A DNA stretch of 64,000 nt from NCBI GenBank assembly GCA_020086605.1, contig JACBWW010000008.1:18509352-18573351 (forward strand), read 5' to 3'. Source of the DNA: Lanius collurio. Taxonomy: Eukaryota; Chordata; Aves; Passeriformes; Laniidae. Of this stretch, positions 24,845-37,859 are shown piece by piece. The position numbers were made by a program, and so were the translations under genes. How positions within the stretch are numbered: position 1 is the first letter of the stretch; the number at the start of each line of letters is the position of its first letter. The notes under the pieces were generated by a model that was not told the origin of the DNA, did not search any database, and saw only the letters and a program-made list of their open reading frames with translations.

Positions 24845-27842
24845 GTAAGAGGAATTTATTTATAAAAGCATCTATCTGAAAAATGCATTTTATAGTAATA
24901 AACTTATATTGCTTCAAATCCTTATATGTTTTATTAAAGAGGTTTTGAGTCACATAGTGACTCAAATTGGTGACTTTTAGTGTTCTATCATGTTAACTTC
25001 TGATTTCTATTTTATTATTCCAGTTTTAAGTTCTTTCCCAATTCTTTTTCTTTATATACCAGTGTGTGACTTTTTCATTAATACATTCATTAGCAACTTT
25101 TTGCAAGGAAATCTAGTACAAAAAAAACTGATATGAGGAATCCATTGATCTTTCTTTTTGGGACATAGAGTTCTGCAGCTGTACAGGCACAAAGCCTTCA
25201 CATTTAAAAGCACTTATGCAACGAGGAGAAATTTTCAAAATGGACTTTTCTGATTTAGAATGGTAAATCCTATTTCTATCACATTTGTATGGGGGAAAAA
25301 TATCTTTTTAAAAGATAATATTATTTCTAGGGAAACATTGACTTAAAAAAAAGACTAAGCGTAACAGTGTAAACTACATTAATATTTTTGAAAATTTTAC
25401 CCCACAATCCTTTTGGTTATCTTTATGGCAACTTGATCTTAGGTGTCTTTATGGGAATACACTTTACTGACCCCTTATTTTTTATATCATGTTAATTCAC
25501 AGGTTCTTACACTGTGTAATTTTCCAGGTAGTTACTTTCTCTGTCATGTTCTGGCAGAGTGAAAGACAGTTTGATTTTCTTCTTGATGAAAGTACTCTTA
25601 CTAAATAAGCAAATTATGATGTAAACTAGAAATACAGTTTTCCATAATTTTCAAAATATCTCATCTTTTTAATTGAATGATACATTTGTTTCTCTAGCAA
25701 AAATGGTACTCCAGCATTTTTGAGAAGAAGTATGGCTTTTCAATCTTGAATAGTTTCTGCCTTTAGGCTCTGGAATGTGTTAAAATCAATGTGTTTTTTT
25801 CAACTAACCTCTCACAATATCCATATTTACCTTAAAAGGATAGTAAAAGAAAATACAATATCCAGAAGAGAAGGTGTGCATGCAGGTGAACACTCTTACA
25901 TGCTCTCCCACAGCTATTTGCCTGAGGTCAACTTCTTTTCTCCAGCAGGAGAAGCTGTTCAGACAGCAGGACCCAAGACACTCTCTGTTGGAAGATGTTT
26001 TTTTTCTTTTTAAATTCTCCCTGGTCTGAAGGTTTCCATTCATTTTATCCTCAGAGTATACTCTACAAGTCAGACATAATCATCTGAAATTTTAAAGTTT
26101 AGAAAAAAGGTACTACAGTCAGCTCTCTAATTAATCTAGAAAATTCTTCTTTGTCAATAAATTCAAAGGCAGCAAGAAAAGGCAAAGAATAGTGAGAATA
26201 ATTTAGTCTAATTTAGTTTAATCTGATTTCTTTGAGATGCTACTGGAATTGCTGTGCCCAAATTATGCATTGAACTGGATGATCTGGGGCCTGTGTGCAC
26301 TGAGTATAAGTGGTTGAAAGATTTTAATGTTACAGCAAAGATACTAAGCCAATATAAAGCATGAAAATGGCTACAGTTAATTTTGACTGTTGAATGGAGA
26401 TTGAGGCTGGATACTATTTTGCGTGAAAGGGTTTGCCTCTTCTTAGTTATAAGCTGATTTTGATATTTTTATGGCAACAAATTTCATGGCGAAGGTGCAG
26501 AAATATGCATAGGTTTGTTTTTGGGGCATATAGTAAAACATGTTTAACTACAGCAGTATGTTAAGAAGGAGCATATATTAAAAACACTTCTGCTACATTT
26601 CACAGAATAATTGAAAACACTTTCAGATGCTGCTAAGCTTTTTGAATTCTTGTGAGGAATGTTCAAAATGTAGCTGATACAGACCTTTCCTGCTGAGAAA
26701 TCCTCCTGGCTGTGCTGTTCTCAGAATTTGTGTCATGGAGTATCCAGAACAAAACATCGGCCAGGGTAGAGTCTCATCGGATCATCCAGATGGCTCATCT
26801 TGCAATCTCAGCAAGACCTGACTGGCAAGGTAGCAAACTAGGTGACTGGAGAGCACAGTGTCACTAAGCTATATTGATGATAAACCAGAAAACAGACACT
26901 TAGGATGGAGATTTTATGTTGCTAATCTTCCTGGAAGATGTGTCTTTGAGAAGATTCTGTCTGAGGAAAGGGATGCTCACATAAGGGAACTACTGCACAA
27001 GATACAGGGAAAACAATAAAGGCAGGATGAAAAGCAATCTGGTAAAGTCAAGACCAAAACTGAAAGAACAAACTAAAAAAGCAAGGGCAAAATTCTCTCA
27101 TTTGGTCTTTTAAGAATTCACCATGAGGCATAAATCTGTTACAAAATACTTAAGCAAAAAAATAAGAAACTGTGACATGGAGAAGCACCACAGGACTCAT
27201 GTGTTCAAATTCTTAGAAGCAACAGCCACCATGGCAGCCTTAATATTTATGGTCATTTTTCAATGTAAATATATAGAGATTGGTGATCAAAATAAAGTCT
27301 TTTCTATTCAGTCTATCCACATGAATCCCTTTTGGAAACTGTTGAAAGAAGCTAATGAATATCAATGACATATTTGAAGTTCATGATCAGAAAACTATGC
27401 TATAGCATGCTGAGTGTTCCTTTTGCAGAGAAGTTAGGGGGTAGGAGATGGGAGATTTTCATGTAACAACAGAATTTTTAGATGCCATTTTTTATACCTG
27501 CTTTAGACTCTGGGATGAAAATGTCTGTTTTAAATATAGTTAATGTGAATAGCAGAAATAAAAGCTTACTTCTGTTAGAAGTCTTCAAAAGGATATTAAT
27601 TCCCTACAAGTGCCTCTCTCCTATGACTGAGACTAGCCTGGATATAATTCAGTTTTCTCATGCTCGGTGTTACATACTTCAACCAAAAGAGGGGTTTCTC
27701 TCACTATGAAACATACTAGTGTTTAATTTCAAACTGACAGTAATTCTCTTAACACAATCAGTGAAATACAATTTTTTTTTTCAAAAACTGAGACTATCTG
27801 TGTCTCAAGGATTGAGTTTGCCAGTTTTATATTACAATTCCG
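24845..27842. other. PDE4D: Start of the large PDE4D intron (UCR1-UCR2 intron)
   Basis: AT-rich intron. A hairpin with two AP-1 sites lies at 24944-24966. An exon-like open segment lies at about 25171-25260, flanked by AG and GTAAAT, but its frame is short and unrecognised. Otherwise I see nothing. Confidence 0.7.
24944..24966. repeat. Hairpin carrying two inverted AP-1 motifs
   Basis: Ten-base-pair arms around the loop ATA. The arms contain TGAGTCA and TGACTCA, each a perfect AP-1 consensus site. It lies about 100 bp downstream of the 50-nt exon donor. Binding is not shown. Confidence 0.6.
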
Positions 27843-27927
27843 TCCACTTATCCAGTTCACACTTCCAGAGTATGCTTATGAGGGTATTGTGAGAGACAGT
27901 GTCAAAGGCCTTGGTGAAGTCACTGCA
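27843..27927 (-). mobile_element. CR1 fragment, inverted 5' piece
   Basis: Read on the minus strand this translates as the CR1 reverse-transcriptase segment FTKAFDTVSHNTLIS. It abuts head-to-head with the plus-strand CR1 piece starting at about 27928. The two pieces come from different parts of the ORF, with the inverted one from the more 5' part. Confidence 0.8.
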
Positions 27928-28346
27928 TGAGACCCCAAATGGAGTACTGCATCAAGATCTGAGTCTCCCAGCATAAGAAAGATTTGTACCTTCTTGAGCC
28001 AGGCTGATAGAGATGCATTGTTCTGTGCAGAGAAGTGCAGGTTCCAGGATGATCTTATTGGAGCCTTCAAGTACAGAAAACCTGAAGAGGGACTTTTTGC
28101 AAGGGTTTGTCATGATAGGACAAGGGGAAATGGCTTTAAGCTGAAAGAGGACAGATTTAGATTAGATATTAGGAAAAAGTACTGAGAGTGGTGAAGCACT
28201 GGAACAGGTTGCCCAGAGAAGTTGTGAATGCCCCATCTCAGAAGTGTTTGATCAGGGGTTTTGAGCAACCTGGTCTGGCAGAAGGTGTTGTAACTAGATG
28301 ATCTTTGAAGTCTCTTCCCACCCAAATTATTTTATGATTCTATGAA
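27928..28346 (+). mobile_element. CR1 LINE fragment, 3' end
   Basis: Starts in the CR1 ORF end (RPQMEYC-like) and runs through the 3' UTR, with GGAACAGGTTGCCCAGAGAA and the terminal ATGATTCTATGAATT. The ORF is disrupted. Together with 27843-27927 it has the shape of one insertion with an inverted 5' segment. Confidence 0.9.
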
Positions 28347-31300
28347 TTCTAAGAGTAGAGAAGAATATTTCTATTTTGCAGTCCAGAGCATATTTAGATT
28401 TAGCTTCCATTGAAATCCCTCCATCTGATCCATGAAGTTCAGTAACCAAGCAGCAACACAGATCTCCTTTGTTTTAGCTAGTTTCAGCTATTTCATTTTT
28501 GCTAAACAAGCTCACAATTTTTCCAACAAGTGTTTTGAATATAGGATTGATAATAATCAGCTTTAGTGGAGTTGAACAATTCTAGTGGAGTTGAGCCAGT
28601 TCCCCATCATTACTGTGAAAAGCACTTTAAAGTGACCTGTATATTGTTTTCTTAAACAATCAATAATATTTTTCATAAATAAAACAGATTTGAAAAAGAC
28701 CCATATTTACATCGGGTACGCTTTTCAGTTAATCATTAAAAGGTATTATCTAGGTCATGATACACAAACAGAGAGTTATCTCACTTATAGCCTTGTTAGC
28801 CACAACACAAACAAAATAATATTGCTTCATGAGGTACAGGGCACAAGTTACATTCAGATTTAAATTCGTTCATCCTTCCCCTGACCTATAGTGAGTAAGG
28901 TATGCAGCTAACAGGTAAGGCGTTGGAGAGACAGGAGTCTGCTCCCCAGACAGACTTTCACAGTCACTTCCTCATCTTTGGGGGTGAATTAGCAGCTTCA
29001 TCCCTTGCACATGCAGAGTTAGTGAGCATTTGATACTAATAAATGGAGGCCATATTTGCTTGCATTCAGAAAAAGTTTCTCAGTGTCATAGCTGGTGCAG
29101 CACTTTCGTGTGCTGCAGTGAGAAAAAAAGGCTTCCTGAAAGGAGTAATTAAGTAAACTGTTTTCCCTTTTTAAAAGGAATTGTCTCCAGTTCAGCTCCA
29201 TTACTTTAGGGAAGGGGTTGTTTTTAACAGGATGCAACTATAAAGGCTTGCTGAATGCTTTATCCATCTTGGTTTGTAAAGTTTTTGTTAATGTTGCAAA
29301 ACTTAGTTCTAACTGAAAGATTTCAAATGAGGTCTATACATAAGGCCCTTTTAGTGTCAGTGAGTTTGTAAAACAGTGATTATCCTTCTTGAAGCAGAGC
29401 AGCAGGAAGAGGACTGAGATGGTTTTGAACCAGATAAGCCGATCATGTATCATCTCACATTCAAGGAAGTGAATAAACCCAGTGCACAAAATAGAATATT
29501 CTCTATATTTGAATAGTACCCTTCAGCACTGGTACCTGATAGGCAAATATGTAAGCTTTCATAAAATAGAAAGTTAAACACAGAAGTGTAAGTCATAGTT
29601 TACAACATTCCTGGCAAGAATGCCTATATAATTAAAATGAACCACCTGAATCAAAAATTAGAAAATAAAAGTCGATGTTTTGCAGTGTGCAGACAACAAC
29701 ACTTGGCTCTTATGTATGAATTTATTTTTTCAACAGTCTGTTTCGGTAGAAATATTTGGTGATTACTAAAGTGCATAGAGACTAGAATGCATCATAAGGC
29801 TGACCTTTGCTTGTTATCTTCATCTAGCACTTCAGGTTACTTTTTCATAAGACTGCAGTGTAGTACAGCCTTGATTTTGTTACAGACTCACACATCTTGG
29901 AGTTAAAATCGGGATCTATTTGCAAAGAAAACCTGAGAGGCATTATCAATCTTGTTATCAATAGTCTGATATGCAACCAAGCATAAATCTTTGCTTCTTG
30001 CTTTTAAATTGGTCTTATGTCTTGTTGCATCAGTAAAAGTCCTTGTAACACCTTTTCACCCAAACTGTCCACTTCACTGGAAAGAGAGACAGGATGACAA
30101 GCTTCATGTGCTTCTTCCCCTTTCAGCCTGTGTCAGTTACAGGTAGGGTTGCACAGGAGAGAACGGTACATGACCCCGGGCTGTATTTATTGTACTCATA
30201 ACAGCAGTAGAACAATTGAAAAGAGAGAAATGTACTTTGATTTTTAGGACTGAGCTGCAAAAAATCAGAAAGAAAAGTGAGACTCTTGCCTATATAATTT
30301 TTCTCATTCTTATAACAAATGCTGTCCTTTGTCTGATGAATACAGAAAATAAAATAGAAGCAGATTTGGTTTACGGTATGATTGTTGGATGCAGTCTGTG
30401 TGTACCTTCTTTTCACATCTTCATCCAGTTTCTGACATTTCTGATCAGGGGCAGAACACATTATCATCTGTCCAATTTAAAAGTTATATTTGAAAGTATA
30501 TATTTTTTTCCTTTAATGGATTACTGAGAAACTGACCTATTCAAGCTATTCACTTTCCTGAGTAACCATTTAAAAAATTAAGGGCTATATTTAAATCACC
30601 TGTTAAAGTGCATAAGTTCTGCTTTTATTATATGCAGGTTCCTGAATAAGGAGCCTGAACACAGCAGTGAATTAGAGCGACCAGAAGCCATGGTCAGATA
30701 ACCCTGGAGAAAAGCTACAATAAAGCCTCCTTTTTCTGTTTTTCTCTGCCTGACCTCAAGGATTTTGCTTCGCATTCTGCAAAATGACTCATCTTCAGGT
30801 GAAAGGTGTAATTCCATGTCTGGTGGTAGGAACATCCACTTGTGCCACTTGTGCCTACTGCACTTTCCCAGGAACTAGGATTAAAAATTTCAAGAATAAG
30901 CAATGATTAAAATGAGTTCTTCTGCTCTCAGGCCAGAAGTTACAATACATTCATGCAAAAAGACGTCCTTTTCCAATGTTAGGTAACTCAACTCAGAAAA
31001 TATTCGGTAGTGGGAACTGGGAAGCATGGAAGCAACTGATTGGCATATAGTCAGGTATTCAGGCATCCCTGCTTCATGCTTCCAGCTGGCTGTCTTGGTA
31101 TCAAATCCCTCTGAACAAGCACATGCATTCATTATAGTCAGGGGAAGCAAGCAGGCGTCCCAGGGATTGCACGTGCTCTGCAGAGGCCCTAAACCCCCAA
31201 ATTGCCTATGCAGAATCTTGAATTACCCAATGGGCATTACTTTGGTGTCTATAAGAGATACAAGCAGTGGGCAGCCTAGCATACCCCCAAACATTTTAAA

Positions 31301-34300
31301 GTATTCTCTGCTAGAAACCTGTCAGGGAAGAGCTGCAGCAAAAATTTTACCAAATTTGACTTTGGTATTTTGGGAGGAATGATAGGAGGCAATGAAAGAG
31401 CCTCCTTCCAGTAGTTCTCACCGGAGAATTTTCATTTGAAATGTTAAATGTGACAAGGTATGACTTTAATATTTCCTAATCAAACCCAAATCTCAGCCAG
31501 GTTTTCAGAGCTTTATGACTGCTGCTTTCTGTTAATGGAATTGGAAAATGTATATGTTTTTGTCATGGTCCTTAATCAGCTCGCAGTTAACAAGCTTCAT
31601 CTCTATTTTGAGTAGAAGCAAACTTTTTTTTGTTCTAGGAAAGCCTTGATTTTATTCCCATTTTGATGATATTCTGAGTTAATGAAGTAGCTGTGGTCAC
31701 ATGCATAAAGTTTTAGTTTTTACGGAATATTAAAAATTATTGCTGAATATTTACATAAAAATGCTAGCATAAAATTGCCAATCGCATTAATTATTCCTTC
31801 TGCACACAGTATTTTAAATTAATTTCTGTGGCTGATTTTTATATTTGAACATTTAAATTAGATATGAAGTTGTACAAATGTTGAGCCAAATAAAAAATAA
31901 AGATGAGAGACAAAAATTTAAGGTAGTCTCTCTTAAATCATAGGACACTATGTTAAAAATAAAAGGTTTATTTCCCTAATTACAATGAGCAAGGTAGGAT
32001 TATATCCAACTGCATGAATTTTGCTCCGAGGTAGTTTACCACTATGCTAAAAAAACGTGAATTAAATCAGGAGCATATTACAGAAGTGACTATTGGATTA
32101 GCAAGCATTTACAAATCCCCCTTGTATTAAGTCATATAATAGCTTACTTATTGAACATACTGTAGAACTACTGACTAATTAGTCTTTAATTTAAGGTATG
32201 CAAAGATGACTAGATCAAAAAGCCTAGGAAGAAGTCTGTGCCATAGAAATGAAGGAGAAAATCAAACGAGAGTTTCCAAATCTGGAAAGCTGAGCTAACT
32301 AAATGTTATCAGTGGGATTTGGGAAGCTCCAGCAGATGACAGTAGGCAACTAATGGGAAAGAAAACAGTATTTTTGGGGGAAGAGTCTTTAATACTGTTG
32401 TGGTATCACTATTGTAGATGTGGTTAGTTTTGCTATTAATATTACTAGGTTTGAACTCTGCCTTTCAAAAGGAAAAAAGAAAGAACAGAATTTTGTGTAG
32501 GTTAATTCTTTTTAGTTAGAGTTCAGCAACACAAGAAATGGTAAATGATACCAAACTGTGTATTGTATTCTGCTGTTTCTGCTTCTTTCTGATTCCTTTC
32601 CAAAAAGGGGTTTGTATGATCTATTTCAGCATTTCAGCTGCATAAATATATTTATTCTCCAGTGGCTTCCTCCTTTTTAATTTTTTGGAGGGGTTTTGGG
32701 GGTGAATCTCAAAACATTTTTGGCATATCAGATATAAGATAAAGAGAATTTGAATCTCATCAAATTTCATCTCATGAATCTCATCATATTCTCATCTGTT
32801 TGTTTGACTCTCATCATTCTTTGTTTGATCTTCAATTCTGAAAAACTACCACATAAAGGAGGTGGGCAGAGAAGGGTTAGTCCTACAGCAATATATGTTT
32901 TTGTGGTTTGAGGTGGTATTTTCAAAAAGCAAGCAGCTGACACAGATACTATGCATATGACTTTCACACAGGAAAGCGACACTCACGAGGATAAACCACA
33001 GTTCTCACATGCTTCTGCTACTTGGAGATGTATGTAAGCATGTTACCTATCAGCCACAGATATTCACTGCACAATGTTGTGAAACCAAAATCTGATCATC
33101 TTGCTTCTCTGATTCTCATGATAAAATCTGCAAGGTTTTGCTTTGCTGAGTAAAATCTAAAACTGCAGCACCAATTAGTCTTTTACAACACTTTTCTTTG
33201 GTCTAGTGCATTTCCATCCTCTTTGTAGATTTATACTCCCTTGAATTTTGTTTATCATCACCTTTTGTGTTTGGGTTGTTTCTTCCTTAGGAGGCAGAGG
33301 TGGCTGGATGATATAATGCAGTGAAAAGCCATGGTCTGGGAAGACACTAGGAAGAAAAAAGGCTCTTTGTAGCCTCAGTACACTGCAAAAAAGAAGGGCA
33401 CAGTGCTGTTTCACAAATACTATTGTCTAAACATACCCACTGAAACACAGAATTGATGCTCAAAGGAATAAATGTTGCTTCAAAATTTGTTTGTGCTTCA
33501 ACATACCTTACCATATGTTTATGGTAAGGCCTGGTGTGCTGAAATAGTTGCTAGTTCTACTTTGAAAACTCTTTCCTCCAAAAAAGATGTTAGTCTTCTT
33601 TATAAAAGAAGAGCTATAAAAATTGCATCTATTTTCCAAGAATTTCTTTGAAGATTGGTTGTTAAAATAAATAGGTATTTCTACTTCATAGTATACATAG
33701 TTTTACTCATATGAATTTGTTTTTGAAAACTGTGTGCTTTGATATTTCTGTGAGAGGCCAGTACTGCAAGCATTATTTCCAATCACAGCTCGATACTGCA
33801 GAGCTGAATTTTAAAACATCTACTGTGGCCGCATTACATTTGCAAAATAAAAAAGTCTATATAAGTATTCTAAAGATTAAAATTCCATAGAATAAAATCA
33901 AAATACAATAAATTTTTTCTTAAGGACTAGTTCTTTGACTGGAAGTAACACCCCCATCTGTCAAAAATATACCATTAAAAAAATCCATCTTTCTTCTAAG
34001 GGAATGTAATTAATGTAATTTTTTTACAAGGTCAGCAAGTTGGTGGAAAAGGCAGATTATCATTTTACTATCTGACTTACTGACAGTGCTTAGACAAGGT
34101 TATTTGGAAGCTACTGTTAATATTTCAGTGCAAGAAGGAATTCCCCTCGTGCATTCTCAGGCCACCTTGCAAATGAGAAGGACTACAAGACATATAAATA
34201 CCCCTCAGCTCATTCTGTTAAGTGAGCAGACATCAACAGAAATGAAGGAGTGAAGTGTGACTTTTCATCCACCGTAATAAATGCTCAGTGTTAGTACAAA

Positions 34301-34737
34301 TGCAGGCTAAAGCTCACAGTCCCACAGTTTCATGGCTAGCAGGTTAGGTTTAGCTATGATCAGATCCCTAGCATGAGTAGCAAAATACCTTTAAATAAAA
34401 CTTATCTCATATGTAAAACCACTTTCCTTTTCAGAAGATTGCTTCTGACAGTTCTCAAACTACTCTCTATGTTGTGTTGCTGATTGTGCTGCTGAAGGAT
34501 GGGCTGTTACCAGAAGCCAGTCAGGATCATAAAAAAGGCTTTAGTCTATACAACCAGCACAGTAAACTGAATCATAAACTCTTTCATAGACTACATTGTT
34601 CCTCACATCTAATGAGTTGTTTAATTGTGAAGTGGTTTAGCAGAGGAACAGGACCCAGAAAAGAGTGTCCTTGACTTTGTTCACTTCATACAGTCTGTTC
34701 TATTAGCTGAGGCTAGAAACAGAAATTGTTTTTTAGA

Positions 34738-34761
34738 GGGACAGGGGGAGGGGGGAAGGGG
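34738..34761 (+). other. G-quadruplex motif
   Basis: Four G runs of 3, 5, 6 and 4 bases separated by 3, 1 and 2 bases. This satisfies the canonical G4 pattern in an otherwise AT-rich intron. Confidence 0.7.
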
Positions 34762-35975
34762 TTTGGTATTCTTCTGTAAAGACTTTCTCCAAGAAGAGAA
34801 TGTTATTCCACAATTTCTATCAGGCCATATTTCAAGGCTTCAATTTTCACTTCCTGGCATTGCAGAAACATGGCTTCAGTGTTACTAATACTTTGGAAAT
34901 GTGTAGCTGAGAATAAATGTCAGGCTCTCCTATGAAGTGGAAATGTTAGCACAACAGATTGTAGACCATCACAGCTGTAAATGGGAATGGAATTTCAAGG
35001 CTACTCCTAAGGCAAAGAACATGAATCAGTGGTTGTCATTGTGCATGAGTCTAATAAGTGGATTTATCAGGAATACCCAGATAAAAATTACATATGAGGA
35101 AATAAATATCCTCTGACTACTAGTTCTGGGGGGAAACTTGGCTTCTAATTTCAAATTCGTCTTACTTTACTACTTTTTTTAATATATTATTATCCCATCA
35201 TGAAAAGCTGTACATATTAACTTCATATAGGTTGTTACCTGCCAGTTCAATGTTCTACTACTTTCATATTAGACTCAAAATCATTACAATTCTATTTTTA
35301 AAAATAGACTAATAAGAAGAGTAAATTTTTAGATTTTATTTACACCTGTAAGTGCACAGACAAAGCACTTTATATGGTTTATATGGACTATTTTCTGATA
35401 GTCTTTGCTGCTAAATTGGTCATCCTAAATGGATTCAACATCCTAGACAAATAAAAGTCATATCTCATCTGAAAGAGTTACACAATCAGAATTGGGGTTT
35501 GTAAGCTTAGATTCAGATAACTCCCAATAACTTTTTAATTTCTTTTGACATCTATACACAAAGAAAGACAAATACATTATTTTCCCAGAGACAGAGACTC
35601 TTGAGTTCATCACAGGCAGTAGCAATGGACTTCTGCCACAAAACTCCACACTCAGAGCTGACAGTTCCACTGGATCTTAAAACTATTGCATTCAATATAA
35701 ACAGAATTCAGGCCAAATTGTTTTCCAGTATTCTGTTGTTGAACATTATGCATGAAGCTTAACCATTTTTTTAAAAGTATACTTTAATGAATAGAAATCT
35801 GGGTTTCATTTCACTCATTTCTCTGTTACTGCTCTTGGTTTGACTGTCCACTCTGAGATTGAAGAAACAACCCCAGTGAGTAGAATTTGATAAAGCTTTT
35901 TCAGGCCTGGCCAAGATTTGACTTAATTTTTCCATTTCTCTTTCCCTGGATTTTCACCTTGCTAATACAGGTGGC

Positions 35976-36260
35976 ATGAATGATACCAGACCTGTCACAA
36001 CTCCCCACTTGTTACTATTGTGGTTGTTTTCATTGAAAAAGCTGATGGCTGGTCGGTATTTGCACCTTAATTTCTGTGTCCAGAAGAGTGACGACAACAA
36101 CAGGCCAATTTTAAAAATTAAGGAATTTAGTCATGGCTTTAGGGAGCTGTCCGTAAATGGATTAAGCCTGCTTGCCGCAAACCATTTTTGACAGTTTTTT
36201 CGGTCGTTTTTAAGCAAAGGCCAACTGTAGCTTAATCCTGTTGATGCAGCAGGACATATT
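35976..36260. other. Candidate conserved noncoding element
   Basis: Unlike its surroundings, this block mixes CpG-containing words (CGGTCG, GACGAC, CCGTAAA) with TTAAT/TTAAG homeobox-like motifs and lacks simple repeats. That texture is common in conserved developmental enhancers. The call is by texture only; no alignment was possible. Confidence 0.3.
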
Positions 36261-37859
36261 TATAACACATCTGACCTTCTGAAGAAGAATCACTATTTTT
36301 AATAATGTAGATATAAGACAGGCTCTGTTTTTCTATCTCCTCCCTTACATTTTCTTCATTCTTGCAAGACACAGCTGCCACCATGACCAAGTATAATATA
36401 TGACAATCAGATTAAGAAAATGCTGCAAGATTTCCACTCCTTTCACTTATAATTAAACCTGTTTGGGCCCTCTTGCCTTCTGAAGAAACTACTCACTTCC
36501 TGTAATTGAAAAAAAAGTGCATCTGAAATGAGTGATGTGCTTACTTAGCAGAAAAGGAACATGTATAGTTTATGTATGCTTTTTCTATCTCCTTGCCCAG
36601 GCTTTACCACACACTTGAAGAAAAGCCTTTCAAAACCAAAGTAACAGCGGTATTTGTGAAGTGCAGATGTTACAGTGAAACAATGCAAGAACCCTAGCAG
36701 CAGCAGGTGTGTCTACGGCTCTGCCAGTCTGCTATGCTTTGCCTCCCCAAGTCCATCAAAGTGCCACTTCCCATTTTGTGGGCTGAAGTCATACCCAGGG
36801 CCAACAGCTGTAATTATTTCGAAAAGTAATGGGGTTTCAAGTGTTTTTGCTAGGACTGAACATTTGGCTTTCTCTTCTTGGGTAGGTGGGAGTGCTAATG
36901 ATTCATTATGTTCACAGTAACAGTACATCAGTTGCAAACTCTGTGCTAAAATGTATCTGCAAAATCAGAAGCAATCCAGGAATTGGTAATAGTATGTAAA
37001 AAAACTGAGGCTTAGAAGATGCTAATACATTTCATTCAAAGGGGAATTTTGCTTTAGAGACAAGGACATAAACTGTGGGGTAATTTTATAAAACTGATTT
37101 TGTTGTATTTTGGACCTATGAGTATATATAGAATATATTGGAGGGTAGAGAGAACACATGAGGGTAAAGATACATAGTAAAGGTTTGGACAGAAGAGGAA
37201 AGCTTGTAAGGAAGGATATTGTTAGGCATTAATAGTAACAGATGATGAGGATAACTGGCAATCACATGTTGTGAGGTGCACACCAGACTCACACACTATA
37301 CGGATGCTGCATATTGCAGTGTAAATCCCGTTAGACTTGACATCACCAAGCCAGTCTGACAAACTAATCACTGTCCTCCTCTCCCACAGTTTTTCCCACT
37401 AGCTCAGACTTGGAATGTGTTTTATCTCATAAATTCTCAGAAGGTCCCTTTCCCTTTTGTTTTCTACAGCACAGTGTCTGCAGTTTGATGCAATATCCTG
37501 CCAGCATATCAGTGGCCTTGACCTCCCAGCTGTCACACACACTTCTAATGCCTGCTCTTTCCCCACTGTTTTCCCAGCATCACATGGAACGTTCAAGCAT
37601 CACGTCCATATAGCTAAAATACTCCCGAAGGAATGTCAGTTGTCAAACCCCACCACCTCTGGTGCCAAAATAACCATAACGGTGCCAGGTGCTTCTCATC
37701 CTCCTGCTGCTGTAGTTAGGTGGGATGCCATGGAAAACAGATGCCAGTTGTGACATGAAACTGCCATGGAAGGGGAGAGACTCTGCCCCTCGGGGTGAAT
37801 GTTTTAGACACTTCGGCTGGAAGGCACGTTTTTCAAACGTTCAATGCCTTTAGGAAAAC

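Larger units (their letters stand above)
28347..37840. other. PDE4D: PDE4D intron, no gene seen
   Basis: AT-rich intron. Notable items are a hairpin at 33506-33529 (10-bp arms, CCTTACCATA/TATGGTAAGG), a G-quadruplex motif at 34738-34761, CTCATC-rich sequence around 32750-32815, and blocks at 35976-36260 and 36660-36940 that look like conserved noncoding DNA. No transposon was recognised over these 9.5 kb. Confidence 0.65.
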
